DNA of 64,000 bases from Cupriavidus agavae (lineage in GTDB: Bacteria; Pseudomonadota; Gammaproteobacteria; Burkholderiales; Burkholderiaceae), in assembly GCF_004217045.1 (NCBI RefSeq), contig NZ_SGXM01000013.1, positions 16,620 to 80,619 on the forward strand. Reading direction: 5' to 3'. Shown one piece after another: positions 1-8,500 of the stretch (within the stretch, counting starts at the first letter, position 1; each line of letters begins with the position of its first letter). The notes below the pieces were generated by a model. The model made no database searches and was not told where the DNA came from. It worked only from the letters and a program-made list of their open reading frames with translations. A program made the translations under genes and the position numbers.

Positions 1-1
1 C

Positions 2-928
2 GAGCCGGGCAAGGTCAACATTCATCCGGTGACGTACAAGCTCAACGGCTTGAACATCGTTGCCAACGTTTACACCCCGCCCAACTACGACGCGAAGAAG
101 AGCTATCCGACGCTGGTGGTGGCACATCCGAATGGCGGGGTCAAGGAGCAGGTCGCAGGCCTGTACGCGCAGCGACTGGCTGAACAGGGCTACATCACGA
201 TCGCCGCAGACGCGGCGTATCAGGGCGGAAGCGGCGGGCAGCCGCGCAACGTCGACAAGCCGATGTATCGCATCGAGGACATCCACGGCATGGCCGACTT
301 CATCACCCAGTACGCGGGAGTCGACCCTAAGCGCCTCGGATTGCTTGGCATCTGCGGCGGCGGCGGCTACTCGCTGGCGGCGGCGAAAACCGACAAGCGA
401 TTCAAATCGATCGCAACGGTCAGCATGTTCAACTCTGGACGGGTACGCCGCAACGGCTACAACGATTCGCAACTGAACACCATCCAGCAACGGCTTCAGC
501 AGGCCTCGGCGGCGCGTGCGCAGGAGGCGGCAGACGGTGAGGTCCTCTATTCCGGCGACGCCAACCTGACGGACCAGCAGATCGGGGCGTTGCCGTTCGA
601 CCTGTACCGGCAGGGCTACGAGTACTACTGGAAGACCCATGCGCACCCCGGTTCGACGTTCAAGTACACAACCAGCAGCTTGCTGGATCTGGTGCGCTTC
701 GACGTGAACGATCAGATCGACCTGATCGACCAGCCTCTGCTGATGATCGCGGGAACCAAGGCCGACAGTCTCTATATGACCGAGGACACGTTTCCGAAAG
801 CTACCGGAACCCGCGACAAGGAGCTGTTCAAGATCGATGGCGCGACGCACATCGAAACCTACTGGGTGCCCAAGTATGTGAACGCGGCCATCGGCAAGCT
901 GACGACGTTCTTCGCGCGAACACTATGA
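2..928 (+). CDS. Alpha/beta hydrolase, dienelactone-hydrolase-like (5' end outside window)
   Basis: The reading frame is open from base 2, so the true start lies upstream of the window; an in-frame GTG at 29 is probably internal. About 308 residues are present. The fold markers of an alpha/beta hydrolase are visible: a HPNGG oxyanion-hole segment near the start and a nucleophile elbow GICGGGG in which the nucleophile position is Cys, as in dienelactone hydrolases. A late Asp (TKAD) and His (GATHIE) complete a plausible Cys-Asp-His triad. The substrate cannot be told from sequence. It is followed after 52 bases by an oxidoreductase on the same strand. The family call is firm and the function is open. 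Confidence 0.8.
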   Translation, partial: EPGKVNIHPVTYKLNGLNIVANVYTPPNYDAKKSYPTLVVAHPNGGVKEQVAGLYAQRLAEQGYITIAADAAYQGGSGGQPRNVDKPMYRIEDIHGMADFITQYAGVDPKRLGLLGICGGGGYSLAAAKTDKRFKSIATVSMFNSGRVRRNGYNDSQLNTIQQRLQQASAARAQEAADGEVLYSGDANLTDQQIGALPFDLYRQGYEYYWKTHAHPGSTFKYTTSSLLDLVRFDVNDQIDLIDQPLLMIAGTKADSLYMTEDTFPKATGTRDKELFKIDGATHIETYWVPKYVNAAIGKLTTFFARTL

Positions 929-980
929 ATCCAAGCCGCCTGATTCGAGAAACCAGGCGGCTGTCAACGGGAGGATACCG

Positions 981-1832
981 ATGTGTGGACAGCATGCTGA
1001 CGTGAATGCTACCGTGGCCCGTCCGCCCGCCACGGTGCTGGTTGTCGGAGCCACGGGCAGCATTGGCCGCCTTGTAGTGGCCGAGGCGCTCAGGCAAGGC
1101 TATCAGGTGCGGGCCCTGGTCCGCGATGTCGACAAGGCCCGCCGCGTACTGCCGTCCCAAGCGCAGCTCGTCGTCGGCGAGGTCACGCACATGAATGCGC
1201 TGCACGGAGCAGCCGATGGCGTCGATGCGATCGTCTTTACGCTGGGCGCGCCCAATGCAAGAAGCGTCGACTATGGCGGTGTGCGCAACGTGCTCGGCGC
1301 GCTCGGGCAGCGCAAGCTTCGCATCGCGCTGATGACTGCCATTGGTGTGACCAAGCGCGTGGATGCTCGCTGGGGTGCGCTCGAAGGCCACGACTGGAAG
1401 CGGCGCGCCGAACGTCTGGTGCGTGCCAGCGGATGCGCGTACACCATCGTCCGGCCCGGCTGGTTCGACTACAACGAAGCCGACCAACATCGCCTGACCC
1501 TTCTGCAGGGGGACACTCGCTGGGCAACCGATCCCAGCGATGGCGTAGTCGCCAGCGAACAGATCGCGGAGGTTCTGGTACGCAGCCTGTCGACTGCCGC
1601 GGCGACGCAGAAGACAGTAGAGCTCGTCGCGGAAAAGGGGCCACCCACGCAAGACTTCGACGCCCTGTTCTCTCCAGCGCAAGCCGACCCGTCAGGTTCG
1701 CTCGATGCCGTCCGGGATAGGGATAATCTGCCGCTGGCCGATGAGCCGATATTCGTGCGGGATGACTTGGCCGCGCAACATGCCCGCTCGGCAGGGACCG
1801 GCGTGGACGTAGGTGAGGGTCACGATGCCTAA
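981..1832 (+). CDS. NAD(P)H-binding (NmrA/SDR-like) oxidoreductase
   Basis: A 283-residue protein with an N-terminal Rossmann motif VVGATGSIG at about residues 21-29, followed by a basic LVRD segment typical of NADP binding in NmrA-like atypical short-chain dehydrogenases. No YxxxK pair is obvious, so it may be a redox sensor or an atypical reductase. The ATG start is supported by GGGAGG eight bases upstream. Its 3' end overlaps the next gene (MFS transporter), so the two are probably translated together. Confidence 0.8.
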   Translation: MCGQHADVNATVARPPATVLVVGATGSIGRLVVAEALRQGYQVRALVRDVDKARRVLPSQAQLVVGEVTHMNALHGAADGVDAIVFTLGAPNARSVDYGGVRNVLGALGQRKLRIALMTAIGVTKRVDARWGALEGHDWKRRAERLVRASGCAYTIVRPGWFDYNEADQHRLTLLQGDTRWATDPSDGVVASEQIAEVLVRSLSTAAATQKTVELVAEKGPPTQDFDALFSPAQADPSGSLDAVRDRDNLPLADEPIFVRDDLAAQHARSAGTGVDVGEGHDA

Positions 1833-3051
1833 GAACGGCACTGGCACCCTGGCATTCGCTGGCGCCACGGTTTCGCTAGCGGCGATGTTCGCCGCCTCCG
1901 CCAGCCCCATCCCGCTCTACGAGACGTACCGCGAATCGAACGGCATCGGGTACACCGATCTGTCGCTGACCGCGGTGGCCTATTTCGCGGGAACAGTGAG
2001 CGCGCTGCTGCTCCTTGGACGGTTGTCCAACCACGTTGGCCGCCGTCCTGTGACCTTGGCCGCGCTGGGTCTGTGTGCTATAGCCTGCCTGATGCTGCTG
2101 AACGTCTCGAGTGCCATCCCGCTGATTGTCGCGCGGCTACTGCTCGGATTGGCTTGCGGCCTGGCATCCAGTGCCACCGCGGCATACGCCATGGACAGCG
2201 CACCGCGATCACCGCATTGGCTTGGGGCGGCGGTCGCCAGCAACGGGCCGTTGCTTGGACTGACCGCAGGCGTGCTGGGTTCTGGCGCACTAGTTGAATA
2301 CGCGCCCATGCCCAGGACCCTACCGTATCTGTTCGCGCTGGCCGGCCTTGCGCTGGGTGCCGCTCTTGTGGCATTCAGCGGGGAAACCGCCTCACGCACT
2401 CCTGGGGCGCTGGGCAGCTTGCGTCCGCGTTTCAGACTTCCCGCCCGCGCGCGCAAAGAGTTCGCCATCGCAGCCTGTACCTTCGTTGCGACCTGGGCAC
2501 TTGGCGGCTTCTACCAGGCGTTTGGTCCCTCGATCGCGGCGCAGCAACTCGGCAGTTCCCACGCGATCGTGGCCGCCCTGGTAGTGGCGGCGCTGATGGC
2601 GCCCAGCGCGCTTGGCAGCGCGTGGGCCAGCCGCTTCCCCGCCACCACCGTGCAGCGCGCCGGCATGCTGACGTTCTTCCTGGCTGTGCTGGGCCTGCTT
2701 GCCTCGCTGCGGCTGCGCGCGGTTACACCCTTCATCGCCGCCAGCGCGGTCGCCGGCGTGGCGCTCGGCGCCACGCTCACTGGCGGTATCCGATCGCTGG
2801 TATCCGAAGCGCCCATGGGCGAACGAGCCGGACTCTTGGCGCTGATCTATGCGACTTCCTACTGCGGCGCGGCCGTGCCCTCCTTCGTCGCAGGCCAACT
2901 GGCACGCGGGCTGAGCCTCTTTCAGATCGCCATCGGCGACGCCCTCTTGGCAGGGGTTGCCTGTGCCATTGTTTTCCGTGCAACGGGTGGCGCCGCACGT
3001 TCTCCCCGGCTCAATGCGAGCCCGGTTCGGAGCGGAGGCGATCATGGTTGA
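1825..3051 (+). CDS. MFS transporter
   Basis: A 408-residue, strongly hydrophobic protein with about twelve predicted membrane segments and the MFS loop 2-3 signature (GRLSNHVGRRP near residue 65). It belongs to the major facilitator superfamily and is probably an exporter of small molecules; the substrate is unknown. I prefer ATG 1825, preceded by GTGAGGGT, over an in-frame GTG at 1813. The start overlaps the stop of the preceding oxidoreductase by eight bases, which suggests an operon with it and possibly with the upstream hydrolase. Confidence 0.85.
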   Translation: MPKNGTGTLAFAGATVSLAAMFAASASPIPLYETYRESNGIGYTDLSLTAVAYFAGTVSALLLLGRLSNHVGRRPVTLAALGLCAIACLMLLNVSSAIPLIVARLLLGLACGLASSATAAYAMDSAPRSPHWLGAAVASNGPLLGLTAGVLGSGALVEYAPMPRTLPYLFALAGLALGAALVAFSGETASRTPGALGSLRPRFRLPARARKEFAIAACTFVATWALGGFYQAFGPSIAAQQLGSSHAIVAALVVAALMAPSALGSAWASRFPATTVQRAGMLTFFLAVLGLLASLRLRAVTPFIAASAVAGVALGATLTGGIRSLVSEAPMGERAGLLALIYATSYCGAAVPSFVAGQLARGLSLFQIAIGDALLAGVACAIVFRATGGAARSPRLNASPVRSGGDHG

Positions 3052-3202
3052 GTGTCGGCCGGCGTCCTAGGCGTCGGCGATTCTTGCTAATCGGTGAATC
3101 TCACTCAACACCGCATGCGCGCTGTCGGACTTACTTGAAGCATCGTGCATCCCTAGCATACGCAGCGCATCCTTTCCGCCGCAACCCTCACCGGAGTTAG
3201 TC

Positions 3203-3856
3203 ATGAACAATCTCAAGATGTCCCGTCGCGAGGTCCTTGCCTTGGGGGCCTCTAGTACCGCGGGCGCGGCGGCTTCGTCGCTCGTCGCTGGCAACGCGGT
3301 AGCACGGACACCCGCGGCGGATCACCCGAAAGATCCAACGGCGTTGCCGCCTACCACCGATCTATCGCTGGAGATAAACGGCAGAGCCGTCGTGCTGCAG
3401 GTCGACAATCGTACGACTCTTCTCGATGCGTTGCGGGAGCAATTACGCCTGACTGGCACCAAAAAGGGCTGCGACCAGGGCCAGTGCGGTGCCTGTACGG
3501 TGCTGCTCGACGGGCGGCGTATCAATTCCTGCCTGACCTTGGCCGTGATGCACGATGGTGCATCGGTCACCACCATCGAGGGACTGGGCACGCCCGAGCG
3601 CCTTCACCCGCTGCAAGCGGCCTTCGTCAAGCATGACGGCTTTCAGTGCGGATACTGCACGCCCGGGCAGATCTGTTCTGCGGTGGGTGCATTGGACGAG
3701 ATTGCCGGCGGAATGCCGAGCTTCGCGGCGACGGACCCGGCCGCCACCCCCAAACTCTCAGCCATTGAAATGCGCGAGCGCATGAGCGGAAACCTGTGCC
3801 GCTGCGGTGCCTATCCCAACATCATTGCCGCGATTCTCGACGCGTCCGAGGCCTGA
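3203..3856 (+). CDS. paoA: Aldehyde oxidoreductase, [2Fe-2S] subunit (PaoA/YagT-like)
   Basis: A 217-residue iron-sulfur subunit of a xanthine-oxidase-family enzyme. A twin-arginine signal (SRREVLALG, then an Ala-rich segment) at residues 7-34 predicts export of the folded complex to the periplasm, as for E. coli PaoABC. A plant-ferredoxin-type cluster (CDQGQCGAC plus a downstream Cys) and a second helical-domain cluster (CGYCTPGQ ... NLCRCGAYP) are both intact. ATG 3203 has GGAG upstream. The FAD and molybdenum subunits follow at once, so the three form one operon. By family the enzyme oxidises aromatic aldehydes to acids. Confidence 0.9.
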   Translation: MNNLKMSRREVLALGASSTAGAAASSLVAGNAVARTPAADHPKDPTALPPTTDLSLEINGRAVVLQVDNRTTLLDALREQLRLTGTKKGCDQGQCGACTVLLDGRRINSCLTLAVMHDGASVTTIEGLGTPERLHPLQAAFVKHDGFQCGYCTPGQICSAVGALDEIAGGMPSFAATDPAATPKLSAIEMRERMSGNLCRCGAYPNIIAAILDASEA

Positions 3857-3857
3857 T

Positions 3858-4814
3858 ATGAAGCAGTTCACCTACGAACGCGCAACTTCTCCGGCCGATG
3901 CAGTTGCCAAGCTCGCCCGAGTCAAAGGCTCGCGATTTATCGCAGGGGGTACGAACCTGCTGGACCTGATGAAACTGCGGATCGCCACTCCCGCGCACTT
4001 GGTCGACATCAATGGCATCGGGCTGGACGACGTAACGCGGACCCCCGAAGGCGGACTACGCATCGGTGCGCTGGTGCGCAACTCGGATTTGGCATCACAT
4101 CCGGACGTGCGTCGGGACTATGCCGTGCTGTCGCTGGCGCTGTTGTCCGGCGCCTCCGGGCAATTGCGCAACCGCGCTACCACCGGCGGTAACCTGCTGC
4201 AGCGCACCCGCTGTCCATACTTCTATGACGTCAACCAAGCCTGCAACAAGCGGCTGCCGGGCAGTGGCTGCGCTGCCGTTGGCGGCTACAGCCGCCAATT
4301 GGCGGTGGTCGGGGCCAGTGTCGACTGCATCGCCACGCACCCCAGCGACATGGCGGTAGCCTTGCGCGTGCTACAGGCGACGATCGAAACAATGCGCGTG
4401 GACGGGACAAGCCGCACTATCCCCCTCGACGACTTCTACCTGCCCCCTGGCAACACACCACATCGGGAAACGGTTCTCGATGAAGGCGAGCTCATCACTG
4501 GAGTCGTGCTACCACCGCCGATTGGCGGGCGGCACGTCTACCGTAAGCTGCGAGATCGCGCGTCCTATGCATTCGCTCTTATTTCTGTCGCCGCCATCAT
4601 CGAGCACGACGGCGCAGTTCGCGTCGCCCTGGGCGGCGTCGCCCACAAGCCTTGGGCCGGCCCACTGCGCTGGAGGGCTGGCCAGTCACCCATGTCCATT
4701 GCACATCAATTGCTCGAGGGCGCCAATCCGACCCCGCACAACGCCTTCAAGGTCGATCTGGTTCGACGCACGTTGGCATCGATCCTCAGCGCCCCCGCGG
4801 TACGGGCGAGCTGA
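3858..4814 (+). CDS. paoB: Aldehyde oxidoreductase, FAD subunit (PaoB/YagS-like)
   Basis: A 318-residue FAD-binding subunit. It shows a FAD pyrophosphate-binding signature (IAGGTNLLDLMK) and the TGGNLLQRTRC region with several Cys residues (RTRCPY, NQAC, GSGC), consistent with the extra [4Fe-4S] cluster known in PaoB-type subunits. The ATG at 3858 lies one base after the paoA stop; an in-frame ATG at 3807 inside paoA is rejected because the conserved protein begins MKQFTYERA. It passes electrons between the Moco subunit and FAD within the periplasmic complex. Confidence 0.9.
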   Translation: MKQFTYERATSPADAVAKLARVKGSRFIAGGTNLLDLMKLRIATPAHLVDINGIGLDDVTRTPEGGLRIGALVRNSDLASHPDVRRDYAVLSLALLSGASGQLRNRATTGGNLLQRTRCPYFYDVNQACNKRLPGSGCAAVGGYSRQLAVVGASVDCIATHPSDMAVALRVLQATIETMRVDGTSRTIPLDDFYLPPGNTPHRETVLDEGELITGVVLPPPIGGRHVYRKLRDRASYAFALISVAAIIEHDGAVRVALGGVAHKPWAGPLRWRAGQSPMSIAHQLLEGANPTPHNAFKVDLVRRTLASILSAPAVRAS

Positions 4815-4838
4815 CGCGCCGGCCCCAAGGAGAACAGC

Positions 4839-7031
4839 ATGAAGTTCACACAGCCCGCTGCAGATAATCCGATCGACCAGCTCAAGGTCGTCGGCCATGC
4901 CTACGACCGCCTGGATGGCCCGCTGAAGGTAGCGGGTCAGGCGCGGTACGCCTATGAGCAACACGAGGTGGCATCCAATCAGCTGTACGGGGCAATCGTG
5001 GCAGCCGGCATTGGCCACGGCCGCATCCTCGACATCGACACCAGATATGCGATGGCCGCCCCGGGCGTCGAAGCGGTCATCACGGGTCGCACAGCCGGGA
5101 AGCTGGACGTCGGGGAGTTTTACGTCGCCAAGGCGTTGGCCGTCGACGCGGTGGAGCACTATCACCAGGCGGTGGCGGTGGTGGTGGCCGGCTCTCTGGA
5201 ACAGGCGCGCGAAGGCGCCGCACGCGTGCGAGTGCGCTACATGCGCCAGCCCGGCGCCTTCGAACTGAAGCGGGCAAAGTTCGATGACAAGGCGCCAACG
5301 GGTAGCCCCGATTCGCACATCGGCGACTTTGAACGGGCCTTCGCCGCCAGTCCAGTCCAAGTCGATGCGACCTACGACACTCCCGATCAATCGCACTCGA
5401 TGATGGAGCCGCACGCAACGGTCGCTGCCTGGAGGGGGGGGCGACTGATTGTGTGGACATCGATCCAGATCGTCTCGTGGGGGTTGCGCGACCTGGCGAA
5501 GATTTTCGGACTGCCCCAGGACCGCATCCGCATCGTGTCTCCATTCATCGGGGGCGGCTTTGGTGGCAAGGCAACCGTGCTCAGTGACGCCGTGCTGGCC
5601 GCGTTGGCCGCACGCCACTGCGGCCGCCCGGTAAAGCTCGCTCTAGAGCGGCACACCATGGTCAACAACACCACCCACCGGCCAGCGACTCATCAGCGCG
5701 TGCGCCTGGGCGCCGACCGTGAGGGCCGCCTGCAAGCGATTGGACACCAAAGCTGGTCCGGCAACTTGCCCGGCGGGCCCGCCGAGCGCTGCACCATTCC
5801 CACCGCCTCACTGTATGCCGGTGCAAACCGGTTGACACAGACGCGGCTAGGCCGGCTCGATATGCCGGAGGGCAACGCCATGCGCGCGCCTGGGGAGGCG
5901 CCGGGGCTGATGGCCCTTGAAGTCGCGATGGACGAACTGGCTGAAAAGCTCCACCTCGACCCAGTCGAACTGCGCATCCGCAACGACACTGCGGTCGATC
6001 CGACCAGCGGTAAGCGCTTCGGTACACGCCATTTCGTGGATTGCCTGCGCACCGGTGCCGAGCGATTCGGCTGGCACCGCCGTCGCACGGCTCCCCGGCA
6101 ATGGATAGAGGGCGACGACTATGTAGGCTTCGGCGTCGCGTCGGCAATCCGGGGCAATAACGTGACCAACTCCGCCGCCCGTGTTCGTCTGCGGCGCAAT
6201 GGCACCCTGCTCGTGGAAACTGACATGACCGATATCGGCACTGGCAGCTACACCATCATCGGCCAGACTGCCGCGGAGATGCTGGGGTTGCCGCTGGAGC
6301 GCGTCGAAGTGCGGCTGGGCGATTCCACGTTCCCGCGCGCCTCCGGCTCCTTGGGCCAGCGCGGCGCCAACAGCTCGACGTCGGGCACGTATGCCGCCTG
6401 TGCTCGGCTACGCGACACACTGTGCGCGACGGCCGGCCTCGACCCTGCGCGCGCCACCTTCGCCGATGGTTTCGTCAGTGAAGGCGATCGCCGCGTAGCG
6501 TTGAGCGCCCTTGCTAGACGCGGCGAGGTGGTGGTGGAGGACGGGATCGAATTCGATCAGGCTCGCGGTGGACTTGCACATCAAACTTTCGGCGCGCACT
6601 TCTGCGAGGTTCGTGTGAACCGCGCCACCGGCGAGGCGCGCGTCACGCGCATGCTCGCGGTCTGCGCTGCCGGGCGAATACTTAATCCGAAGACCGCGCG
6701 CAGCCAGGTTATCGGTGCGATGACCATGGGTCTCGGCGCAGCGCTGATGGAATCTCTGGCAGTCGATCCGCGTCTGGGCCTGTTCGTGAACCACGACCTG
6801 GCGTCCTACGAGGTGCCAGTACATGCCGACATCATCGAGCAGGAGGTGATCTTCATCGACCACCTCGACCCCCACTCCTCGCCAATGAAGGCGCAGGGGG
6901 TTAGCGAGCTAGGCATCTCCGGCGTGGCAGCCGCCGTTGCGAATGCGGTGTACAACGCCTGCGGCGCCCGCGTGCGCAGCTATCCGGTGACCATCGAAAA
7001 GATCCTTCCGCACTTGCCAGAACCGACCTGA
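4839..7031 (+). CDS. paoC: Aldehyde oxidoreductase, molybdenum-cofactor subunit (PaoC/YagR-like)
   Basis: The 730-residue large subunit of the xanthine-oxidase family. It has the substrate-channel motif GGGFGGKA, the AMRAPGEAPG segment that contacts the pterin, and a C-terminal SELGISG that carries the catalytic Glu position. Its length matches PaoC. AAGGAG lies ahead of the ATG. It is the last gene of the paoABC operon. No PaoD/XdhC-type maturation chaperone is in the window, so one must be supplied from elsewhere. The operon is followed by a stretch without genes. Confidence 0.9.
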   Translation: MKFTQPAADNPIDQLKVVGHAYDRLDGPLKVAGQARYAYEQHEVASNQLYGAIVAAGIGHGRILDIDTRYAMAAPGVEAVITGRTAGKLDVGEFYVAKALAVDAVEHYHQAVAVVVAGSLEQAREGAARVRVRYMRQPGAFELKRAKFDDKAPTGSPDSHIGDFERAFAASPVQVDATYDTPDQSHSMMEPHATVAAWRGGRLIVWTSIQIVSWGLRDLAKIFGLPQDRIRIVSPFIGGGFGGKATVLSDAVLAALAARHCGRPVKLALERHTMVNNTTHRPATHQRVRLGADREGRLQAIGHQSWSGNLPGGPAERCTIPTASLYAGANRLTQTRLGRLDMPEGNAMRAPGEAPGLMALEVAMDELAEKLHLDPVELRIRNDTAVDPTSGKRFGTRHFVDCLRTGAERFGWHRRRTAPRQWIEGDDYVGFGVASAIRGNNVTNSAARVRLRRNGTLLVETDMTDIGTGSYTIIGQTAAEMLGLPLERVEVRLGDSTFPRASGSLGQRGANSSTSGTYAACARLRDTLCATAGLDPARATFADGFVSEGDRRVALSALARRGEVVVEDGIEFDQARGGLAHQTFGAHFCEVRVNRATGEARVTRMLAVCAAGRILNPKTARSQVIGAMTMGLGAALMESLAVDPRLGLFVNHDLASYEVPVHADIIEQEVIFIDHLDPHSSPMKAQGVSELGISGVAAAVANAVYNACGARVRSYPVTIEKILPHLPEPT

Positions 7032-7346
7032 TCCCGTCGTCGCACGTTGATTCCTCTTGCAGCGGGCACTAACGTGGCCCAACGTTTCGCTTTGACAGCC
7101 CATATCCCGAGACGCTCGTATGCTCTATCTACGCCTAGCGGAATATGGGGCGGTGCGCTGCCACAGCCGCGCGGCCGCCGCGCCCAGTCTGAGACCTGGG
7201 GTAACGAGGTTTCGAAACGGTTCCGACAGCGTGGCCGACGGTGGGAGCCAGCACCAGCTTACAGCTTGAGAGTCGATGCCCCGCACCTGAGGAGGTGCGA
7301 TCCGTCGCACCTTCCTAATCCGCCTTGCACCACTGACGTGTCGGCC
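7032..7346. other. Gene-free stretch after paoC
   Basis: About 315 bases with no supported coding region on either strand. Short open frames here lack ribosome binding sites and recognisable protein sequence. A clear terminator for paoC was not found. Confidence 0.5.
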
Positions 7347-7841
7347 TCAATCAGCGCCCTTCCATCGCGACAGCAGCTCCCCAGATCGACAACGCGCATG
7401 AGCCGTTCCAATGTTACATTGCATGTCAAAACTCTGCCCCACGAAGCGGCCAATTCTGCGGGACCCGGGAGGAGGCATCAAATTCCTACTGAGAAATACC
7501 GGTAGGCCAAGCCACAGAGTCAAGGTAATGGACGCGGCCCAGATTAAAGCAATGACAACGGCAGCCGAAGGGCTTACAGGGCGCTCCGCAGCCAGAGCCA
7601 CCGACTCGCGGTGCGCGACCATGATCGCGGCCGGGACGATTTTTCCTACCGCCAAGATGCCCAGCGGTAGGGCAGCATACAACGCAAGGGCTGCGACAAC
7701 ACTGCTGTCCTTACCGCCGCTATAAGCGACGACGACAGGGTGGCCGGCCGCGAACAACGCAACGATGGCTGCGATCGCCTTGTCGGCCTTCATTTCTACG
7801 GGGTCGCATGCACCCTGCGGAAAGAGAGAAATGGTTTCCAT
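7347..7841 (-). pseudogene. Truncated PP-loop (PAPS-reductase-like) gene fused to a membrane-protein fragment
   Basis: The first ~56 residues match the start of the PAPS-reductase/DndC-like ATP-pyrophosphatases common on PRTRC elements: HPVVVAYSGGKDSS contains the PP-loop SGGKDSS. After about position 7675 the resemblance stops. The frame then runs through two hydrophobic segments (around LPLGILAVG and VVIALIWAAS) that belong to an unrelated membrane protein. The result is a 164-residue chimera lacking most of the PP-loop domain, so it is unlikely to be functional. The junction probably marks a deletion or recombination boundary between the ICE backbone and the pao region. The H3-type leader hairpin upstream is intact. 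Confidence 0.6.
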
Positions 7842-7859
7842 GATGGACCTTGTCGATTG

Positions 7860-7889
7860 GGGTCCACGCCCCTACGGGCGAGGAGACCC
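7860..7889 (-). promoter_or_regulatory. H3-type leader hairpin before the PP-loop gene
   Basis: On the - strand an outer GGGTC/GACCC stem encloses GCCC-GTA-GGGC, about 20 bases before ATG 7841. It resembles the CCC...GGG hairpins found ahead of many other - strand genes here. Confidence 0.5.
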
Positions 7890-7916
7890 GTTGGGTTGGA
7901 AATAAAAGAGAATTGC

Positions 7917-8426
7917 TCAGTTGTCTGGTGCTGCGATAGCTCGATCCTTCAGCAGCGCTGCGATCTCGCCATTCACATAGCGCCGGAAATAGTCGCGAAC
8001 CGCCTCTCCCTGTCCGCCCATGAAAAAGACACGGCTGCGACATCGCCAGCGTCGACTTTCAGGATCTGCTGGACCTTCTCGACAGCGGCGTCCAGCGCCG
8101 CGTCGATAGTTTCCTCCACTAGCCACCGGATTCGCTCTGTGCTGCTCCCTAGCCAGTTGTCTAACGCTTCCTGTACGCGATTGGCTGCATGCACTGATAA
8201 TTCGCTTTCCGCGTCGTCGTTTTGAGGGAAGGCGTTGGCGAACTGCCCCCCCGGCCCTGCACAGGTCGCCGGCAGTGTTGGCATCTAGATGATCATGGAG
8301 CTGCGCGAACGCCGTCACTGTGGGCGACACCGAGCCATTGGCGATCCACATCATGATGTCGTCTCTTCCTTGCTGGACGGCCGCAACGACGGCGGCTTCC
8401 TGCTCACGACTGAAATTGGCTGTCAT
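7917..8426 (-). pseudogene. Hypothetical backbone protein with two compensating frame breaks
   Basis: The N-terminus (MTANFSREQEAAVVAAVQQG) and the C-terminus (GEAVRDYFRRYVNGEIAALL) read well in one frame. The middle reads sensibly only in another frame (VQEALDNWLG, TERIRWLVEETIDAALDAAV). The shifts fall near a run of seven C (about 8244-8250) and near a run of five A (about 8023-8027). Restoring both gives one mainly helical protein of about 170 residues. It is either a decayed gene or an intact gene with two homopolymer sequencing errors. No known family was recognised. Confidence 0.55.
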
Positions 8427-8436
8427 TTATTGATGC

Positions 8437-8479
8437 TTGAAAAAAAGAAAATGCCCGCTTCCTTTCAGGAAACGGGCAT
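8437..8479 (-). terminator. Intrinsic terminator of the SbcC-like operon
   Basis: Inverted repeat ATGCCCG...CGGGCAT (8451-8479) followed on the - strand by a T-rich run (TTTTCTTTTTTT). Confidence 0.85.
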
Positions 8480-8500
8480 AGGGTTAGTGAATGGCGCGGC

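Noticed and set aside
7405..7428. CAATGTTACATTG dyad next to TTGACA, considered as a MerR-type promoter
   Set aside because: No -10 box at the 19-20-base spacing and no MerR gene in the window; it also lies within the chimeric frame.
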